7,775 bases of DNA from an uncultured Verrucomicrobiales bacterium (GTDB lineage: Bacteria; Verrucomicrobiota; Verrucomicrobiae; Limisphaerales; CANJSG01). The DNA is taken from NCBI GenBank assembly GCA_946480965.1, contig CAMLMI010000218.1, positions 1 through 7,775 on the forward strand, written 5' to 3'. Both the position numbers and the translations under genes were made by a program. Numbering within the stretch: position 1 is the first letter of the stretch; each line of letters starts with the position of its first letter. The notes below the pieces were generated by a model. That model had not been told where the DNA came from and did no database searches. It worked only from the letters and a program-made list of their open reading frames with translations. Below, piece by piece: positions 6,216 through 7,775 of the stretch.

Positions 6216-7775
6216 TCAGTGCGCTTCCAGCCAGTTCGCGCCGGTGCCGATCTCCACGTCGATGGGCACGGGCAGGGGCAGGGCGGTCTTCATCTGGTCG
6301 GCGACGAGGGCGCGGACCTCCGCTTCCTCGGGGACGAAGAGGTCGAAGACGAGTTCGTCGTGGACCTGGAGGAGCAGGCGGGATTTCAGGCCGCGTTTGC
6401 CAATCTCCGCGTGGATGCGCGCCATGGCGATCTTGATCATGTCGGCGGCGGTTCCCTGGATGGGCGTGTTGATGGCGTTGCGTTCGGCCGCGCCGCGCAC
6501 GGTGGCGTTGGCGGAGTTGATGTCGCGCAGAAGACGACGGCGACCGGTCACGGTCTGGACGTAGCCATGCGTGCGGGCGAACTCGATCGTCTCCTGCATG
6601 TAGCGCTGGATGCCGGGATAGCTGCGGAAGTAGTGCTCGATGATCTCGGCCGCTTCCTTGCGCGGGATGGAGAGCCGCTGGGCCAGGCCGAAGGCCGAGA
6701 TGCCGTAGGCGATGCCGAAGTTCACCATCTTGGCCTTGCGCCGCATCTCGGGCGTGACGAGTCCGGGCATCACGCCGAAGACGCGCGCGGCAGTGGCGGT
6801 GTGGATGTCTTCGCCGTTCTGGAAGGCTTCGATCATCGCTTCCTCGCGGCTGAGCGCGGCGATGATGCGGAGTTCGATCTGGGAATAGTCGGCGGAGAGG
6901 ATGCGCCAATCAACGGCGTCCCTCGGAACAAACGCCCGGCGGATCTCCTGCCCCAGTTCGGTGCGGATGGGAATGTTCTGGAGGTTCGGATCGTTCGAGC
7001 TGAGACGGCCGGTGGCGGTGGCGCACTGGAGGTAGTTCGTGTGGACGCGGCCGGTCTTCGGATGGATCGCGGCGGGCAAGGCGTCGGCGTAGGTGCTCTT
7101 GAGCTTCGACACGCCTCGGTAGTCGAGGATGCGTTGCACGATCGCGTGCGTGCCGGCCAGCGCGGTGAGCGTCTGTTCGTCCGTGGCGAACTGGCCGGTG
7201 GCGGTCTTCTTCGGCTTCTCGACGAGCTTGAGCTCGTTGAAGAGCACTTCGCCGAGCTGCTTGTTCGAGTTCACGTTGAACTCGCGTCCGGCCAGCCGCT
7301 GGATGTCGGCCTCGGCGGCGGCCATTTCTTTCGCAAGCTGCGCGCTGAAGTCGGCCAACACGGCGGCATCGACGCGGATGCCTTCCAGCTCCATCGCGGT
7401 GACGGTGGGCAACACGGGCATCTCGACCTCGTGGAATACCTGCTCCAGCCCGTTCTCGCGAAGCATCGGCTCCAGCTTTTCACGAAGCTGCCAGGTGACA
7501 TCGGCGTCTTCGGCGGCGTAGCGGGCGACGTCTTCGACCGGCACGTCGGACATCTTGCGTTGGCCCGGCCCCTTGGGGCCGATGAGCGCCTCGATGGAGA
7601 TGGGCGAGTAGCCGAGCAAGCGTCCGGACAAATAGTCCATGCCGTGGCGTTGATCGGGCTCGATCAACGCGTGGGCGATCATGGTGTCGTAGAACGGTCC
7701 GGCGACGGCGACGCCGTGGGTCTGGAGAATGGCGAGGTCGAACTTGAGGTTGTGGCCGACTTTGAGCGCGGAGGA
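6216..7775 (-). CDS. polA: DNA polymerase I, C-terminal part (3'-5' exonuclease remainder and polymerase domain)
   Basis: The last 519 residues of a family A DNA polymerase; the frame is open to the right edge, so the 5'-3' exonuclease domain and the start are outside. The fragment begins within the proofreading domain: VGHNLKFD (residues 6-13; D13 corresponds to E. coli D424) and YAAEDADVT (Y86, D90; E. coli Y497 and D501), so Exo II and Exo III are intact while Exo I is not visible. The polymerase domain has motif A DYSQIELRIIA (D296), motif B RRKAKMVNFGIAYGIS (345-360, with F353 at the position of E. coli F762) and motif C LLQVHDELVFD (H472, D473). The conserved TATGRLSSNDPNLQNIPIR and NTPIQGTAADMIK are also present. 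It fills gaps in repair and removes RNA primers during replication. The C-terminus (NWLEAH) is normal, so the 3' end is complete. Confidence 0.97.
   Translation of the reverse strand, partial: SSALKVGHNLKFDLAILQTHGVAVAGPFYDTMIAHALIEPDQRHGMDYLSGRLLGYSPISIEALIGPKGPGQRKMSDVPVEDVARYAAEDADVTWQLREKLEPMLRENGLEQVFHEVEMPVLPTVTAMELEGIRVDAAVLADFSAQLAKEMAAAEADIQRLAGREFNVNSNKQLGEVLFNELKLVEKPKKTATGQFATDEQTLTALAGTHAIVQRILDYRGVSKLKSTYADALPAAIHPKTGRVHTNYLQCATATGRLSSNDPNLQNIPIRTELGQEIRRAFVPRDAVDWRILSADYSQIELRIIAALSREEAMIEAFQNGEDIHTATAARVFGVMPGLVTPEMRRKAKMVNFGIAYGISAFGLAQRLSIPRKEAAEIIEHYFRSYPGIQRYMQETIEFARTHGYVQTVTGRRRLLRDINSANATVRGAAERNAINTPIQGTAADMIKIAMARIHAEIGKRGLKSRLLLQVHDELVFDLFVPEEAEVRALVADQMKTALPLPVPIDVEIGTGANWLEAH

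Overview
The window is GC-rich bacterial DNA carrying eight protein-coding genes, all on the minus strand, so gene order reads from high to low coordinates. Read that way it holds the 3' part of polA (DNA polymerase I), a small TPR protein, an mtnA-type methylthioribose-1-phosphate isomerase, and an export operon: a periplasmic adaptor (HlyD/MacA type), an ABC ATPase (MacB/LolD type), a GxxExxY-family gene, and two paralogous MacB-type permeases. The second permease runs off the left edge and polA runs off the right edge. No rRNA, tRNA, CRISPR array or classical transposase is visible.

No gene here fixes the taxon. High GC, near absence of Shine-Dalgarno sequences, a split adaptor/ATPase/double-permease exporter and a GxxExxY gene flanked by degenerate 'NACGCAGAA' repeats all fit the Verrucomicrobia/Planctomycetes-type phyla. 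That assignment is inference with low to moderate confidence.

Layout: 6216-7775 polA (5' end missing); 5904-6215 non-coding gap with a possible promoter for the TPR gene; 5484-5903 TPR protein; 4353-5474 mtnA, 9 bp behind it and probably co-transcribed; 3977-4352 non-coding gap with a strong hairpin and the likely promoter region of the exporter; 2759-3976 adaptor; 2051-2752 ATPase; 1594-2054 a compact unit with inverted repeats at both ends and the GxxExxY ORF inside; 231-1586 permease 1; 1-224 start of permease 2.

The exporter genes should together form a tripartite pump or lipoprotein/peptide exporter: the ATPase energises one or both inner-membrane permeases, and the adaptor links them to an outer-membrane channel that is not encoded here. 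Gaps between the native exporter genes are only 6 bp.

The most interesting structure is the 461-bp unit between the ATPase and permease 1. Its ends are 30-nt inverted repeats (27/30 identical), each made of three 9-nt units. The GxxExxY ORF begins at one repeat and ends inside the other. The unit has lower GC than its neighbours, carries the only Shine-Dalgarno-like start in the window, and its outer edge supplies the ATPase stop codon. It looks like a small gene cassette inserted into an ABC operon. A second small repeat, a perfect 7-nt triplication inside mtnA, adds an in-frame basic insert.
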